Below are positions 15,856 through 25,195 of a DNA stretch of 64,000 nt, in pieces. Location of the stretch: contig JAKAAX010000009.1 of assembly GCA_021802125.1 (NCBI GenBank), positions 1 through 64,000 of the forward strand. Reading direction: 5' to 3'. Made by a program: the position numbers and the translations under genes. The number at the start of each line of letters is the position of its first letter. Position 1 is the first letter of the stretch. The notes under the pieces are model-generated. The model made no database searches. It had not been told where the DNA came from and worked only from the letters and a program-made list of their open reading frames with translations. This stretch comes from Thermoplasmata archaeon (GTDB lineage Archaea; Thermoplasmatota; Thermoplasmata; Lutacidiplasmatales; UBA184).

Positions 15856-17622
15856 ATGACCGAACCCGTCGTCACCAAGGTTTCCGGCCCCGTCGTCACC
15901 GCCGAAGGTCTTACCGGCGCCCGCATGTTCGACGTCGTGCGTGTGGGCGAACTGGGTCTCGTCGGAGAGATCATCCGTCTCGTCGAAGGCGACGCGACGA
16001 TCCAGGTCTACGAGGAGACCACCGGCATCCGCCCGGGGGACAAGGTGGAGAACACCGGCCAGGCCCTCTCCGTCGAGCTCGGTCCAGGGCTCCTCAAGTC
16101 GATCTACGACGGTGTCCAGAGGCCCCTGGACGTCCTGAAGGCCGCGGGAGGGGACTTCATCGCCCGAGGGTTCGTGACGAGCCCGCTCGACGAGAAGACC
16201 GTCTGGGAGTTCACCGCGACCCGGAAGTCGGGGGAGAAGGTCTCCGGCGGCGACATCCTGGGCACGGTCCAGGAGACCCCGCTCATCCTGCACAAGGTCC
16301 TGGTCCCCCCCGGCGTCTCGGGGACGATCAAGGAGCTCACGAGCGGCAAGTTCACCGTCCGGCAGACCATCGGGTCCATCGACACCCCGAAGGGGAACGT
16401 CCCGGTGGGGCTCTCGCACAAGTGGCAGGTCCGTGTCCCTCGGCCCGTCTCGCGCAAGCTCCCTCCGCGCATCCCGCTCATCACCGGCCAGCGCGTCATC
16501 GACACGCTCTTCCCGCTCGCGAAGGGAGGCTCCGCGTGCATTCCCGGCGCCTTCGGCACGGGGAAGACCGTCACCCAGCAGCAGCTCGCGAAGTGGGCCG
16601 AGGCGGACGTCGTCGTCTACGTCGGCTGCGGTGAGCGCGGCAACGAGATGACGGAGGTGCTGACCGAGTTCCCGCACCTCGAGGACCCGAAGACGAAGCG
16701 CCCGCTCATGGAGCGGACGATCTTGATCGCGAACACCTCGAACATGCCCGTGGCCGCCCGAGAGGCGAGCGTGTACACCGGCATCACCATCGCGGAGTAC
16801 TACCGGGACATGGGGTACGACGTGGCCCTGATGGCCGACTCCACCAGCCGATGGGCGGAGGCGCTCCGAGAGATCTCCGGGCGTCTCGAAGAGATGCCCG
16901 GGGAGGAGGGGTACCCCGCCTACCTGGGCCGCAAGGTCGCCGAGTTCTACGAGCGCGCGGGCCAGGTCTCGACCATCGGGATGCCCGAGAGGACCGGGTC
17001 CATCTCGGTCATCGGGGCGGTCAGCCCTGCCGGCGGCGACACGAGCGAGCCGGTCAGTCAGAACACGCTGCGCGCGACGCGCGTCTTCTGGGCGCTCGAG
17101 TTCGGGCTCGCGAGCCGGCGGCACTACCCGGCCATCGACTGGCTCCAGAGCTACTCGCTCTACACGGACGACCTCGCGCCCTGGTACAACGAGAAGGTCT
17201 CGAAGGACTGGATCGCGCTCCGCAAGGAGGCGCTGGAGATCCTGGACAAGGAGGCCGCGCTCCGAGAGATCGTCCAGCTCGTCGGGGCCGACGCGCTCCC
17301 GGAGAAGGAGAAGGCCATCCTGGACACGGCGCGCATGATCCGTGAGGATTACCTCCAGCAGAGCGCCTACGACGACGTCGACACGTACTCCTCCATCGCG
17401 AAGCAGTACCGGATGCTGAAGACCATCCTGGACTTCGGCCGGAAGGAGCTGGACGCCGTCAGCAAGGGGGTCCAGGTGGCGAAGATCTCCCAGCTGCCCG
17501 CGAGGACCTCCATCGCACGCATGAAGACCACGAGCGAGAAGGGCGGTCTCGGTCCCATCGAGAGCGTCGAGAAGGACGCCAACACGCAGCTCGCCCAGCT
17601 TGTGAAGGAGGCCGGCCAATGA
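15856..17622 (+). CDS. atpA: A-type ATP synthase subunit A (catalytic)
   Basis: This is the 588-aa catalytic subunit. The Walker A motif GAFGTGKT is at residues 231-238; other hallmarks are [16 protein letters not shown], the Walker B region [35 protein letters not shown] and [12 protein letters not shown]. The non-homologous region typical of A/V-type A subunits lies between residues ~110 and 190. It hydrolyses or synthesises ATP in the A3B3 hexamer. No intein interrupts the P-loop, where such insertions occur in some archaea. ATG 15856 begins [18 protein letters not shown]. The TGA overlaps the ATG of atpB (ATGA). Confidence 0.99.
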   Translation: MTEPVVTKVSGPVVTAEGLTGARMFDVVRVGELGLVGEIIRLVEGDATIQVYEETTGIRPGDKVENTGQALSVELGPGLLKSIYDGVQRPLDVLKAAGGDFIARGFVTSPLDEKTVWEFTATRKSGEKVSGGDILGTVQETPLILHKVLVPPGVSGTIKELTSGKFTVRQTIGSIDTPKGNVPVGLSHKWQVRVPRPVSRKLPPRIPLITGQRVIDTLFPLAKGGSACIPGAFGTGKTVTQQQLAKWAEADVVVYVGCGERGNEMTEVLTEFPHLEDPKTKRPLMERTILIANTSNMPVAAREASVYTGITIAEYYRDMGYDVALMADSTSRWAEALREISGRLEEMPGEEGYPAYLGRKVAEFYERAGQVSTIGMPERTGSISVIGAVSPAGGDTSEPVSQNTLRATRVFWALEFGLASRRHYPAIDWLQSYSLYTDDLAPWYNEKVSKDWIALRKEALEILDKEAALREIVQLVGADALPEKEKAILDTARMIREDYLQQSAYDDVDTYSSIAKQYRMLKTILDFGRKELDAVSKGVQVAKISQLPARTSIARMKTTSEKGGLGPIESVEKDANTQLAQLVKEAGQ

Positions 17623-19031
17623 GCGTCTCCGCCCTGCCGCCGGTCCCGGTGGACTACAAGACCATCGAGCGGATCGCCGGCCCTCTCCTCTTCGTCGAGG
17701 GCGTCGCCAGCGCCGCCTACGGGGAGATCGTCGAGATCGCGCTCCCCGACGGGACCCTCCGTACCGGGCAGGTCCTGGAGTCCCGCCGCGGGCTCGCGAT
17801 CATCCAGGTGTTCGGCCCGACCCTGGGCATGAACGACACCGCGACCACGGTGAAGTTCTCCGGGGAGGTCGCCCGCCTGGCCTGCTCCGACGAGATGCTC
17901 GGCCGCGTCTTCGACGGTCTCGGACAGCCCCGCGACGGGGGTCCGAAGATCGTCTCGAAGGAGAAGTTCGAGATCGTCGGGAACGCCATGAACCCGTACT
18001 CCCGCGACCAGCCTTCCGAGTTCATCCAGACCGGGATCAGCGCCATCGACGGGATGAACACCCTCGTGAGGGGCCAGAAGCTCCCGATCTTCTCCGGCGC
18101 AGGGATGCCCCACAACCAGGTGGCGGCCCAGATCGTCCGTCAGTCGAAGGTGCTGAACTCCTCGGAGAACTTCGCCGTCGTCTTCGGCGCGATGGGGATC
18201 ACGAGCGAGGAGGCGAACTACTTCCTCCGCGAGTTCGAGAACACCGGCGCGCTGGAGCGGACGGTGGTGTTCATGAACATCTCCTCGGACCCTGCGATGG
18301 AGCGGGTCATCACGCCCAGGATGGCCCTCACCACGGCCGAGTTCCTGGCCTACGAGAGGAACATGCACGTCCTGGTCGTGCTCACGGACATGACCAACTA
18401 CTGCGAGGCGCTGCGAGAGATCTCCGCCGCGCGAGAGGAGGTCCCCGGCCGGCGTGGGTACCCGGGGTACATGTACACCGACCTGGCGCAGATCTACGAG
18501 CGTGCCGGCAGGATCAAGGGCCGGAAGGGATCGATCACCCAGTTCCCGATCCTGACGATGCCCGCCGATGACCGGACGCATCCGATCCCGGACCTCACCG
18601 GCTACATCACCGAGGGCCAGACGGAGATGGGACGCGACCTCCACCGGAGGGGCATCTACCCCCCCATCGACGTGTCGCTCTCGCTCTCCCGTCTGATGTC
18701 GCTCGGGATCGGGAAGGGCAAGACCCGCGAGGACCACGCGGGGCTCAAGGACCAGCTCTTCGCGAGCTACGCGGAAGGGAAGGACCAGCGCGCGCTCTCC
18801 CAGATCGTCGGAGAGGAGGCGCTCACGCCCGAGGGGCGGATCTACCTCCGGGTCGCGGAGAAGCTCGAGAAGCGCTTCATCAACCAGGGGTACGACGAGG
18901 ACCGGAGCATCGACGAGACGCTCAGCATCGGCTGGGACGTCCTGTCGGAGCTCCCCGAGCGCGAGCTCAAGCGCATCAAGCCCGAGTACGTCCAGAAGTA
19001 CCGCAAGGCTCCCTCCGGCAAGTCGAGCTAG
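17619..19031 (+). CDS. atpB: A-type ATP synthase subunit B
   Basis: This 470-aa non-catalytic nucleotide-binding subunit alternates with subunit A in the hexamer. It lacks a Walker A motif, as expected: the equivalent segment reads [17 protein letters not shown]. Family signatures include [62 protein letters not shown] and [36 protein letters not shown]. The length matches the family. It overlaps atpA by four bases and is followed by a 41-base gap before atpD. Confidence 0.99.
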   Translation: MSVSALPPVPVDYKTIERIAGPLLFVEGVASAAYGEIVEIALPDGTLRTGQVLESRRGLAIIQVFGPTLGMNDTATTVKFSGEVARLACSDEMLGRVFDGLGQPRDGGPKIVSKEKFEIVGNAMNPYSRDQPSEFIQTGISAIDGMNTLVRGQKLPIFSGAGMPHNQVAAQIVRQSKVLNSSENFAVVFGAMGITSEEANYFLREFENTGALERTVVFMNISSDPAMERVITPRMALTTAEFLAYERNMHVLVVLTDMTNYCEALREISAAREEVPGRRGYPGYMYTDLAQIYERAGRIKGRKGSITQFPILTMPADDRTHPIPDLTGYITEGQTEMGRDLHRRGIYPPIDVSLSLSRLMSLGIGKGKTREDHAGLKDQLFASYAEGKDQRALSQIVGEEALTPEGRIYLRVAEKLEKRFINQGYDEDRSIDETLSIGWDVLSELPERELKRIKPEYVQKYRKAPSGKSS

Positions 19032-19072
19032 GCCGGGGAAGCGCGCGCGGAGAGGCGAGGGAGGACCTAGCG

Positions 19073-19789
19073 ATGCCGGGGGAGGTCATCCGCCCTACAC
19101 GGATCGAGCTCATCCGGGCGAAGCGCCGGATCGTCCTCGCGAAGAAGGGCCTGAACCTCCTGAAGCTCAAGCGGGCCGCGCTCATCCTGGAGTTCCGGAC
19201 CATCGCCAAGCAGGCCCTCGAGCTGCGGGGCGACCTCCGCCGCCGGTTCGAGCAGGGCTACGATGCCATCCGGAAAGCCGAGATGTACGAGGGGCCGATC
19301 CGGCTCGAGAACATCTCGATGATGCTCCCGACCCTCGCGCCGATGACGGTGGAGAGCCGGAACGTGATGGGCGTTCGCACCCCGTCGCTCCAGGGCGAGA
19401 AGTTCTCGCCGAAGCAGGCGCGGGCCCTCCTGCACGTGCCGGCGAGCGTCGACGAATCCCTGAGGCGGTTCCAGGAGATCTACCGCGTCGTGCTTGAGGT
19501 GGCGGAGAAGGAGAACGCCATGCGCCGCCTCCTGCACGAGATCGACAAGACCAAGCGGCGGGCCAACGCGATCGAGAACGTCGTGCTGCCCGGGCTGCAG
19601 GGGACCGTGCGCTACATCAAGTTCCGTTTCGACGAGCTCGAACGCGACTCCTTCGCGATGCTGAAGACCGTGAAGCGGAAGATGGAGCGGGAAGCGGCCG
19701 AGGCCGCGAAGGCCGCAGCGGCGGAGAAGACCGCGGCCGAGTCGCTCCCCGTACGGAGCCGGAGGGAGGTGGCCGATGTCGCGGCTTGA
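19073..19789 (+). CDS. atpD: A-type ATP synthase subunit D
   Basis: This is the 238-aa central-stalk subunit D. It is a long antiparallel coiled coil: N-terminal helix RPTRIELIRAKRRIVLAKKGLNLLKLKRAALILEF and C-terminal helix with the family motif TKRRANAIENVVLPGLQGTVRYIKFRFDELERDSFAMLKTVKRKME. The start ATG 19073 follows GGAGGACC. The last 14 bases overlap a 42-codon ORF (19776-19904) in another frame. The C-terminal tail is Ala/Glu-rich and longer than needed for the stalk. Confidence 0.96.
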   Translation: MPGEVIRPTRIELIRAKRRIVLAKKGLNLLKLKRAALILEFRTIAKQALELRGDLRRRFEQGYDAIRKAEMYEGPIRLENISMMLPTLAPMTVESRNVMGVRTPSLQGEKFSPKQARALLHVPASVDESLRRFQEIYRVVLEVAEKENAMRRLLHEIDKTKRRANAIENVVLPGLQGTVRYIKFRFDELERDSFAMLKTVKRKMEREAAEAAKAAAAEKTAAESLPVRSRREVADVAA

Positions 19790-19904
19790 GTTCCCGACGG
19801 TGGCCGCCTGGAGGTTCTGGCGGCTGAAGCGGGGCCTCGGGCTCCTGCGCATGGCGCTCCTTGGGACCTTTGCCGGGCTGGTCTTGCACGTCTTGGGCAT
19901 CTAG
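19776..19904 (+). CDS. Small membrane protein encoded inside the ATP synthase operon
   Basis: This 42-codon ORF starts at ATG 19776 and ends at TAG 19902-19904. It overlaps the end of atpD by 14 bases and leaves 20 bases before the atpH start. GGAGGGAGG at 19761-19769 is a strong ribosome-binding site 6 bases upstream. The product has a basic amphipathic start (WRFWRLKRG) and then one hydrophobic segment (residues ~23-41, MALLGTFAGLVLHVLGI), so it is predicted to be a single-pass membrane peptide with the basic end cytoplasmic. I recognise no family. Its position suggests an accessory subunit or assembly factor of the A0 part; this is inference. The evidence for translation is the ribosome-binding site, tight packing and hydrophobic pattern. 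Confidence 0.6.
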   Translation: MSRLEFPTVAAWRFWRLKRGLGLLRMALLGTFAGLVLHVLGI

Positions 19905-19924
19905 AGGAGGAGGAGAGAGGGACC

Positions 19925-20380
19925 TTGGCAGCAGAAGAGGCGTCAGCACACCACACGGGTCCCGCCGTTCCACCGGAGGCCGTCGGCAGCCTGAGGAAGC
20001 TCAAGGAGACCGAGGCGCTCTGGCTGAAGCGGCTGGAAGAGGCGCGCTCGCGAGGCGAGACGAAGATCAAGTACGCCCAGGCCGCCCGGGAACGGGCGCT
20101 GGACGACGCTCATCGGGCGGCGGACGAGGCGCGTTCGACCAAGCTCCGCGAGGCAAGGACGCAAGCGGACGTGGAGGCCCACAAGATCGTCGAGGAGGCC
20201 AAGGGCGAGGTCGCCCGCATCGGGACCCCCAGCGGCAGTTCGATCGACGAGCGGATGGAAGAGATCCTGGCCGCCGTCTTCGGCGACCTCAGGTCGGCGG
20301 GAGGGGCCCGCGCCGCGTCCTCCACCAAGACCGCTCCTGCCGCACCTTCCAAGGGAGGGGCTGCCCTCCCCGCCCGCTGA
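19925..20380 (+). CDS. atpH: A-type ATP synthase subunit H (peripheral stalk)
   Basis: This 151-aa protein is a long charged helix (residues ~20-100: LRKLKETEALWLKRLEEARSRGETKIKYAQ and on). That is typical of the H/G subunit, which pairs with subunit E in the peripheral stalk as a right-handed coiled coil. The start is TTG 19925, preceded by GGAGGAGAGAGGG at 19906-19918. The C-terminal ~40 residues are Ala/Pro/Ser-rich and disordered, an extension beyond the usual ~105 aa. It lies directly upstream of atpI, the standard H-I pairing. Confidence 0.88.
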   Translation: MAAEEASAHHTGPAVPPEAVGSLRKLKETEALWLKRLEEARSRGETKIKYAQAARERALDDAHRAADEARSTKLREARTQADVEAHKIVEEAKGEVARIGTPSGSSIDERMEEILAAVFGDLRSAGGARAASSTKTAPAAPSKGGAALPAR

Positions 20381-20410
20381 GCGTTCTAGACCCCAGGAAG
20401 AGAGCGAACG

Positions 20411-22522
20411 ATGGCCCTTCGACCCACCCCGATGTCGCGCGTGGTCCTGATCGGCCTGAAGGCCGACGAGGACCGGATCCTCTCCTTCCTGCACGACCGG
20501 GGGGTCGTCCAGGTCGAGCCGATGAGCAAGGAGTCCCTCGCGCATTTCCTTCCCGAGCGGGCGGGCGAGGAGCACCGCAGGCTCGCCGAGGAGCATCTGA
20601 GGTTCAAGGCGCTCGTGACGGCGCTGCCCCCCGTGAGCGTCCAGGCCCGGGCCCGCTTCGCGGACATCCCCGCCCTGCTCCAGGCGGCCTCCAAGGTCAC
20701 GATCGACGAGGAGGTGCGCGCGGCGAAGCGCGAGGAGGACGCCCTGCTCACGAAGAGGAAATCGCTCGAGGACGACCTGCGCGCCGTCCGGGATTACGCC
20801 TTCTTCCCCGAGGACCTCTCGCTGCTCACGGCCCGTAGCCTGCTCTCCTACCTGGGGGAGGCCTCGGAGGACCGCTACGCCCCCTTCCGTGCCGAGGTGG
20901 CGGCCCTGTCCCAGGACGTGCTCTTCGTCGAGGAGACGGCCCCGAAGCGGGTCCGGTTCGTCGTGGCGGTCCCTCGGGCCCGCGCGGACGCCTTCGGCCG
21001 CCTCGCGCAGAAGCACTCGGTCCGTCTGGCCGCCGCCCCCGACCTCAAGGGCACTCCACGGCAGCTCGCCCCCCAGCTCGAGCGGGAGCTCTCCGAGCTC
21101 GACGCGAAGCTGGAGGCCGTCCGTGGACATCTCAAGGCGATCTCCGAGAAGTGGTACGCGACGGTGCTCCCGATCGAGGAGCAGCTCCAGGTCGAGGCCC
21201 GCAAGGCCGACGTCCATGGCCGGCTCGCGGGAGCGAGGGACGCTTTCGCCCTGGAAGGGTTCGTCCCCTCCCCGGAGGTCCCCCGGCTCCAGCAGGAGCT
21301 GGAGGGGCTGACGGGCTCGAGGACCCAGCTCTTTTCGACCCCCGCCGGGCCGGATGCGCCCACGATGATGCGGAACCCCAAGGGGACGAACGTCTACGAG
21401 TTCTTCATCCGGTTCTTCTCGCTGCCGATGAGCGACGAGATCGACCCGACGCTCGTCTTCGCGTTCGTCTTCCCCTTCTTCTTCGGCCTCATGATCGGCG
21501 ACGCGGGCTACGCCTCGTTCATCCTCGCGGTCTGCCTCTGGATGATCTGGCGCATCGGGAACCCCAAGGCCGGCCGGACGTATGTGCCGAAGTTCCTGGT
21601 GAACTTCACGACGATGGTCATGCCGCCCCCCGCGATGAAACAGCTCGCGAAATGCCTGGTCCCAGGCTGCCTTTTCGGGATCTTCATCGGGGTCGCCTTC
21701 GACGCGTACTTCGGGTTCTCGCTCGGCCAGCTCACGGCCGGCCACATCGACTTCGCCCTATGGCCGGGCAACGCGGGACTTCCGGGCCAGGTGTCCTACA
21801 TCGCGAAGCTCCTGCTCCTCTCCATCTACATCGGCCTCGCCGTGGTCTCGCTCGGCCTGGTCTTCGGCGCGATCAACGCCTACTTCCACCGGAGCTGGAG
21901 GCACGTTGCGGGAAAGATCAGCTGGATCGTGATCGCCTGGGGCATCACGCTCCTGGGCCTCTCCCTCATCCACCACACGTACTCGGGCTCCTGGCTCATC
22001 ACCCCGAACAACCCCAACGCGAGCGCGCTGGCCTTCCAGCCCTTCCAGTTCGCGCTCATCGGCATCACCCTCGCCGCCGTGGTCTCGATGATCGCCACCG
22101 AGGGCGGGCTCATGGCCATCGAGCTGCCCTCGATCGTGAGCCACGTGCTCTCCTACGCGCGGCTGGTGGGGATCCTGCTCGCGTCCGTCATCCTGGCCTA
22201 CGTGATCAACCTGATCGCGGTCATCGGCAGCCCCGGGCAGCCCGCGATGGTCACCCACGGGGCCGGCTTCGCGATCCTCGCCATCGTCCTGGTGCTCGTG
22301 GGAGCCGTTTTCAACATCATCGTCGGGGTCTTCGAGCCAGGCATCCAGGGAGCGCGGCTGATGTACGTCGAGTACTTCTCGAAGTTCTACAAGGGCAACG
22401 GCAAGCCCTTCAAGCCGTTCGGCGGCCGCAGGAGCTTCACGCTCCCCCAGCACGAGGCCCGACCGGTCGCGACGGCCCAGGCCGTCCCCACGCCCACCCC
22501 CATCCCCGCGCCCAAGGCCTGA
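20411..22522 (+). CDS. atpI: A-type ATP synthase subunit I (a-subunit)
   Basis: This 703-aa protein is the 100-kDa-class stator subunit that forms the ion half-channels. The N-terminal half (1-~320) is cytoplasmic with coiled coils. The C-terminal half has about eight membrane segments, beginning at LVFAFVFPFFFGLMIGDAGYASFI. The essential arginine facing the rotor ring is R584 in SHVLSYARLVGILLASV. The tail after residue ~660 is Pro/Ala rich. It is the last gene of this ATP synthase block; K, E and C lie ~4 kb away on the other strand. A stem-loop follows the stop. Confidence 0.97.
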   Translation: MALRPTPMSRVVLIGLKADEDRILSFLHDRGVVQVEPMSKESLAHFLPERAGEEHRRLAEEHLRFKALVTALPPVSVQARARFADIPALLQAASKVTIDEEVRAAKREEDALLTKRKSLEDDLRAVRDYAFFPEDLSLLTARSLLSYLGEASEDRYAPFRAEVAALSQDVLFVEETAPKRVRFVVAVPRARADAFGRLAQKHSVRLAAAPDLKGTPRQLAPQLERELSELDAKLEAVRGHLKAISEKWYATVLPIEEQLQVEARKADVHGRLAGARDAFALEGFVPSPEVPRLQQELEGLTGSRTQLFSTPAGPDAPTMMRNPKGTNVYEFFIRFFSLPMSDEIDPTLVFAFVFPFFFGLMIGDAGYASFILAVCLWMIWRIGNPKAGRTYVPKFLVNFTTMVMPPPAMKQLAKCLVPGCLFGIFIGVAFDAYFGFSLGQLTAGHIDFALWPGNAGLPGQVSYIAKLLLLSIYIGLAVVSLGLVFGAINAYFHRSWRHVAGKISWIVIAWGITLLGLSLIHHTYSGSWLITPNNPNASALAFQPFQFALIGITLAAVVSMIATEGGLMAIELPSIVSHVLSYARLVGILLASVILAYVINLIAVIGSPGQPAMVTHGAGFAILAIVLVLVGAVFNIIVGVFEPGIQGARLMYVEYFSKFYKGNGKPFKPFGGRRSFTLPQHEARPVATAQAVPTPTPIPAPKA

Positions 22523-22549
22523 GCCGGGCCCGGCCCGCGATCACGCGGG
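22523..22549 (+). terminator. Stem-loops at the atpI convergent junction
   Basis: A 12-base palindrome GCCGGGCCCGGC (22523-22534) abuts the atpI stop. It is followed by a perfect 6-base-stem hairpin, arms CCCGCG/CGCGGG with loop ATCA (22534-22549), that contains the stop codon of the convergent gene. A two-way transcript-end element is plausible. Confidence 0.4.
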
Positions 22550-24130
22550 AGGGGGAGGACTGGCCCGCGGGGGGGCTTCGGTCGTGGACGGGGATGGGGA
22601 CGTAGCCGCGACGGTGGCGACCTTGGGAGTTGGGGCGGCGGCGCTCACGGGCGCCGCAGGCGCAGCCCGTCGGAGGAGCGAGACGCGTACGCCCGCCCGC
22701 TCGAGCATCGACTCGAGAGGCTCGTCGAGGCTCGAGGAGAACTTCGCGAGGGAGGGAGGCGGGGGAGCGGCCTTCTTCTTCACCGAGACCCGGGTCGAGG
22801 TCGTGGAGGAGGGGAGCGTCGGAGGGGGCGGGGCCTCCTCCCAGGGCGGGCGGCTCCCGACGGGAAGTCCGAACCCGTCCTCCTTGCCGTCGTTGAAACC
22901 GGTGGAGAGAAGGATCACCCAGCGGAACTCGACCCCGAGGCGCGCGGCCATCTGCGTGCTCCTTCGGGCCGTCTCCAGGGCCGCGAAGGTCTCCTGCCGT
23001 GCGGGGGAGACCCAGCTCCCGTTCGGAGGTCTCCTGCGCTCGGACTCCTCGCGAAGCACGCGGTGGGACTCATGGACGTACCCCACGAGCGCCTTCACGA
23101 GCGCAGAGTTCGAGTGCGGGACGACCCACGCGACGCGGCCCTCCTCCTCGTTGATGAAGACCGCCCCTTCCAGGACGCCCTGAAGGCCGGGCGGGCCCTG
23201 CGACCGGCGCTGGCGGAGCCTCTCGGCGACATCCGCCCACCGCTGCGCGCGGGCGTCGAGCGCCCTCGCGAAGATCCTCACGCGAAGCCGTGTCTCCTCG
23301 TCCTGGGGCGCGGGAGGGATCGAGGGGGGCGGGGACGGAGCGGGCTCCACGACCGGGGCCTCCCCGATGCCGGGCTTGCGCACGCGCTTCTTTCCCGCGG
23401 GATCGGTGGACACGGGCGTCGCCTCCGCGCCACCCTCCGCGCCCTCCGCGCCCTTCGGCGTCGGAGCGGTGGCCGCCGCCATCGCGGGAGCCTCGCCCCC
23501 GAGCCAGGCCCGCAGGGTCTCCGTGATCATCTCGCAGGGGACCTTCAGGAGGTTCTCCCCCTCCCGCCTCAGCGGCTCGCTCTCGGCGAGTGCCAGACGG
23601 TGGGTGTCGATGTCGGCATCGCCGATCATTCTCAGGAGCAGCCCGACCTCCTGCGACCGCAGTTCCGGCGTCGCCAGCATGGAGGTCACCCAGCTCTCGG
23701 AGCGGTGGACATCGGTCGACCGGTCGGCGAGGAGCTGGGCGGTGCCGATGACCATCTGGATGGAGGAGGACGATAGCGTTGGGGGATGTGCGGCCGCTTC
23801 GGGTTCGGGTTCGATGCGGGGGGCGGCTGCGGCAGGCTCGGTGACGGCCGGGGCCTTGGGCGCGGCCTCCACGACCTCCGTGGGCCGACCGCATTCCAGG
23901 GCGGGGATCGAGCTGTACTCCGCGTAGCGGAGGAAGTCCTTGAGCGACGGAGCGTCGAAGCCCTGGAGAAGAAGCGTCCGTCCTTCGTTCACCATCGAGA
24001 GGTGGAACGCGCGGGGGTCCCGGCCACGGTGCCGGGCCCAAGCGACGAGCGTCGTGACGAGGTTCTCCGAGCTCGAAGGCCCGTGGAGGACCGGTACGGA
24101 CCAGGAGCCGGAACCTCCCGCGGGGGGCAT
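22541..24130 (-). CDS. Uncharacterised modular protein with Pro/Ala-rich linkers
   Basis: The family of this 529-aa protein is not recognised. Three folded-looking blocks are separated by low-complexity linkers. Block 1 (~10-75) begins WSVPVLHGPSSSENLVTTLVAWARHRGRDPRAF and contains SLKDFLRYAEYSSIPALECG. Block 2 (~120-215) is helical (SSIQMVIGTAQLLADRS, VGLLLRMIGDADIDTHRLALAESEPLRREGENLL). Block 3 (~280-420) contains RIFARALDARAQRWADVAERL, GAVFINEEEGRVAWVVPHSNSALVKALVGYVHESHRVL and WVILLSTGFNDG. The rest is Ala/Pro/Thr/Ser linker. No membrane segment or catalytic motif is evident. ATG 24130 was chosen over an upstream start because block 1 begins right after it. It diverges from a second linker-rich gene at 24275. 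Confidence 0.7.
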   Translation of the reverse strand: MPPAGGSGSWSVPVLHGPSSSENLVTTLVAWARHRGRDPRAFHLSMVNEGRTLLLQGFDAPSLKDFLRYAEYSSIPALECGRPTEVVEAAPKAPAVTEPAAAAPRIEPEPEAAAHPPTLSSSSIQMVIGTAQLLADRSTDVHRSESWVTSMLATPELRSQEVGLLLRMIGDADIDTHRLALAESEPLRREGENLLKVPCEMITETLRAWLGGEAPAMAAATAPTPKGAEGAEGGAEATPVSTDPAGKKRVRKPGIGEAPVVEPAPSPPPSIPPAPQDEETRLRVRIFARALDARAQRWADVAERLRQRRSQGPPGLQGVLEGAVFINEEEGRVAWVVPHSNSALVKALVGYVHESHRVLREESERRRPPNGSWVSPARQETFAALETARRSTQMAARLGVEFRWVILLSTGFNDGKEDGFGLPVGSRPPWEEAPPPPTLPSSTTSTRVSVKKKAAPPPPSLAKFSSSLDEPLESMLERAGVRVSLLRRAAPAAPVSAAAPTPKVATVAATSPSPSTTEAPPRASPPPPA

Positions 24131-24241
24131 GGACCCGCCCCTACTCCTCTCACGCTTGAAAGTCTGACGGCCGGCGCCCCGGGGGTGGAGCCGCAGCCTC
24201 CGGAAAGCGTAGGTTGAGCGCGGCCAGAACGCTGGACCCAA

Positions 24242-24249
24242 TGTTTATG
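24242..24249 (+). promoter_or_regulatory. TATA box of the 24275 gene
   Basis: TGTTTATG lies 26-33 bases before ATG 24275, the spacing of a leaderless archaeal transcript. Confidence 0.55.
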
Positions 24250-24274
24250 TTGGCCATCCCACGTCCGGTGATAC

Positions 24275-25195
24275 ATGCCAGAGGAGGGGCCAGTGACCCC
24301 CTCTGGGCCTTCGCGTAAGGCGAGCTCCGACATCCCGGAAGAGTCCGGCCCGGACGAAACGGAGCCGACGCCCCCCAACTCCTCCGAGGAGTATCCAAGC
24401 GGGATGGACGAGCTGGAGCGCGAGATCGCTGAGCTCCTTCTCGCACCTGTCTCTCCCGAACTCCCGGGCCAGGGACCCGAGACGATCGAGGCGCCCGCTC
24501 CACCGTCGCCGCCGTCACCCCCCTTCTCGCCCTCCCCCGCCCCCAGCCCCATCCGCAACCCCCTCCCCAACCTCTCCCCTGGACCTTCCTCCCCCGCCCC
24601 CTCGGCCCTCTCCCAGAACGACGCGGAGCGATTGCTCCGAGCCGAGATCCTTCGCCTCCGTGCGGTGCTCGACGTCATCCGTAGGGGCGTGGCCGAGCAC
24701 CGGGCCGCGGTGGCCGACGTCCACGGCGAGATCGACCGCATGCACTCGGTCCTGAACGAGATGCGTACGGTGGGAGAGCCTCGAGGGACGGCCACCGAGG
24801 GCTCCCGGCCGTCCCCGCCTCCCGCGGGACCGGCCAAGACGATCTCGGCGGCACCGGTCTTCTTCATGGACCCGGAGGGACGGAGCGTCCAAGCCCAGGC
24901 CTTCTTCACCCTCGGCAAGGGCGGGGCGCTGGAGTCGTTCCTGACCCGCGTCCTCAACGACTGGGAGGGTTCCGGCTACCCCATCGAGACGAAGGGCGGG
25001 GTGGAGGGGTTCTCGCTCGTCCTGCTCAACGACCCGGAGGGACGCAGCCTGCGGCTTCTCCCGTCGGGGATGTACCTCATGCAGCTCGGTCGGCGCGAGA
25101 TCGCCGAGCTCCAGAGGCTTCCGCCCCTGGTCTCCTCGAAGAGCCTGCCGAAGCACGGCGGCCTCATGCGGGGGCTCGGTTCCTTCGAACGCTGA
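24275..25195 (+). CDS. Coiled-coil protein with a C-terminal domain shared with the 62181 gene
   Basis: This 306-aa protein of unknown function has three parts. Residues 1-110 are an acidic, Pro/Ser-rich disordered region. Residues ~110-165 are a helical, probably coiled-coil, segment (ERLLRAEILRLRAVLDVI and EIDRMHSVLNEM). Residues ~193-290 are a compact alpha/beta domain. The latter, with GRSVQAQAFFTLGKGGALE, GFSLVLLNDPEGRSLRLLPSG and LQRLPPLV, recurs in the protein encoded at 62181-63524. ATG 24275 is supported by a TATA box at leaderless spacing. The 3' end overlaps the convergent MFS gene by 32 bases. No enzyme motif is seen. Confidence 0.75.
   Translation: MPEEGPVTPSGPSRKASSDIPEESGPDETEPTPPNSSEEYPSGMDELEREIAELLLAPVSPELPGQGPETIEAPAPPSPPSPPFSPSPAPSPIRNPLPNLSPGPSSPAPSALSQNDAERLLRAEILRLRAVLDVIRRGVAEHRAAVADVHGEIDRMHSVLNEMRTVGEPRGTATEGSRPSPPPAGPAKTISAAPVFFMDPEGRSVQAQAFFTLGKGGALESFLTRVLNDWEGSGYPIETKGGVEGFSLVLLNDPEGRSLRLLPSGMYLMQLGRREIAELQRLPPLVSSKSLPKHGGLMRGLGSFER

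Noticed and set aside
15274..17619. 781-codon minus-strand frame opposite atpF/atpA
   Set aside because: The composition is the mirror of the ATP synthase genes and there is no promoter; the plus-strand genes are certain.
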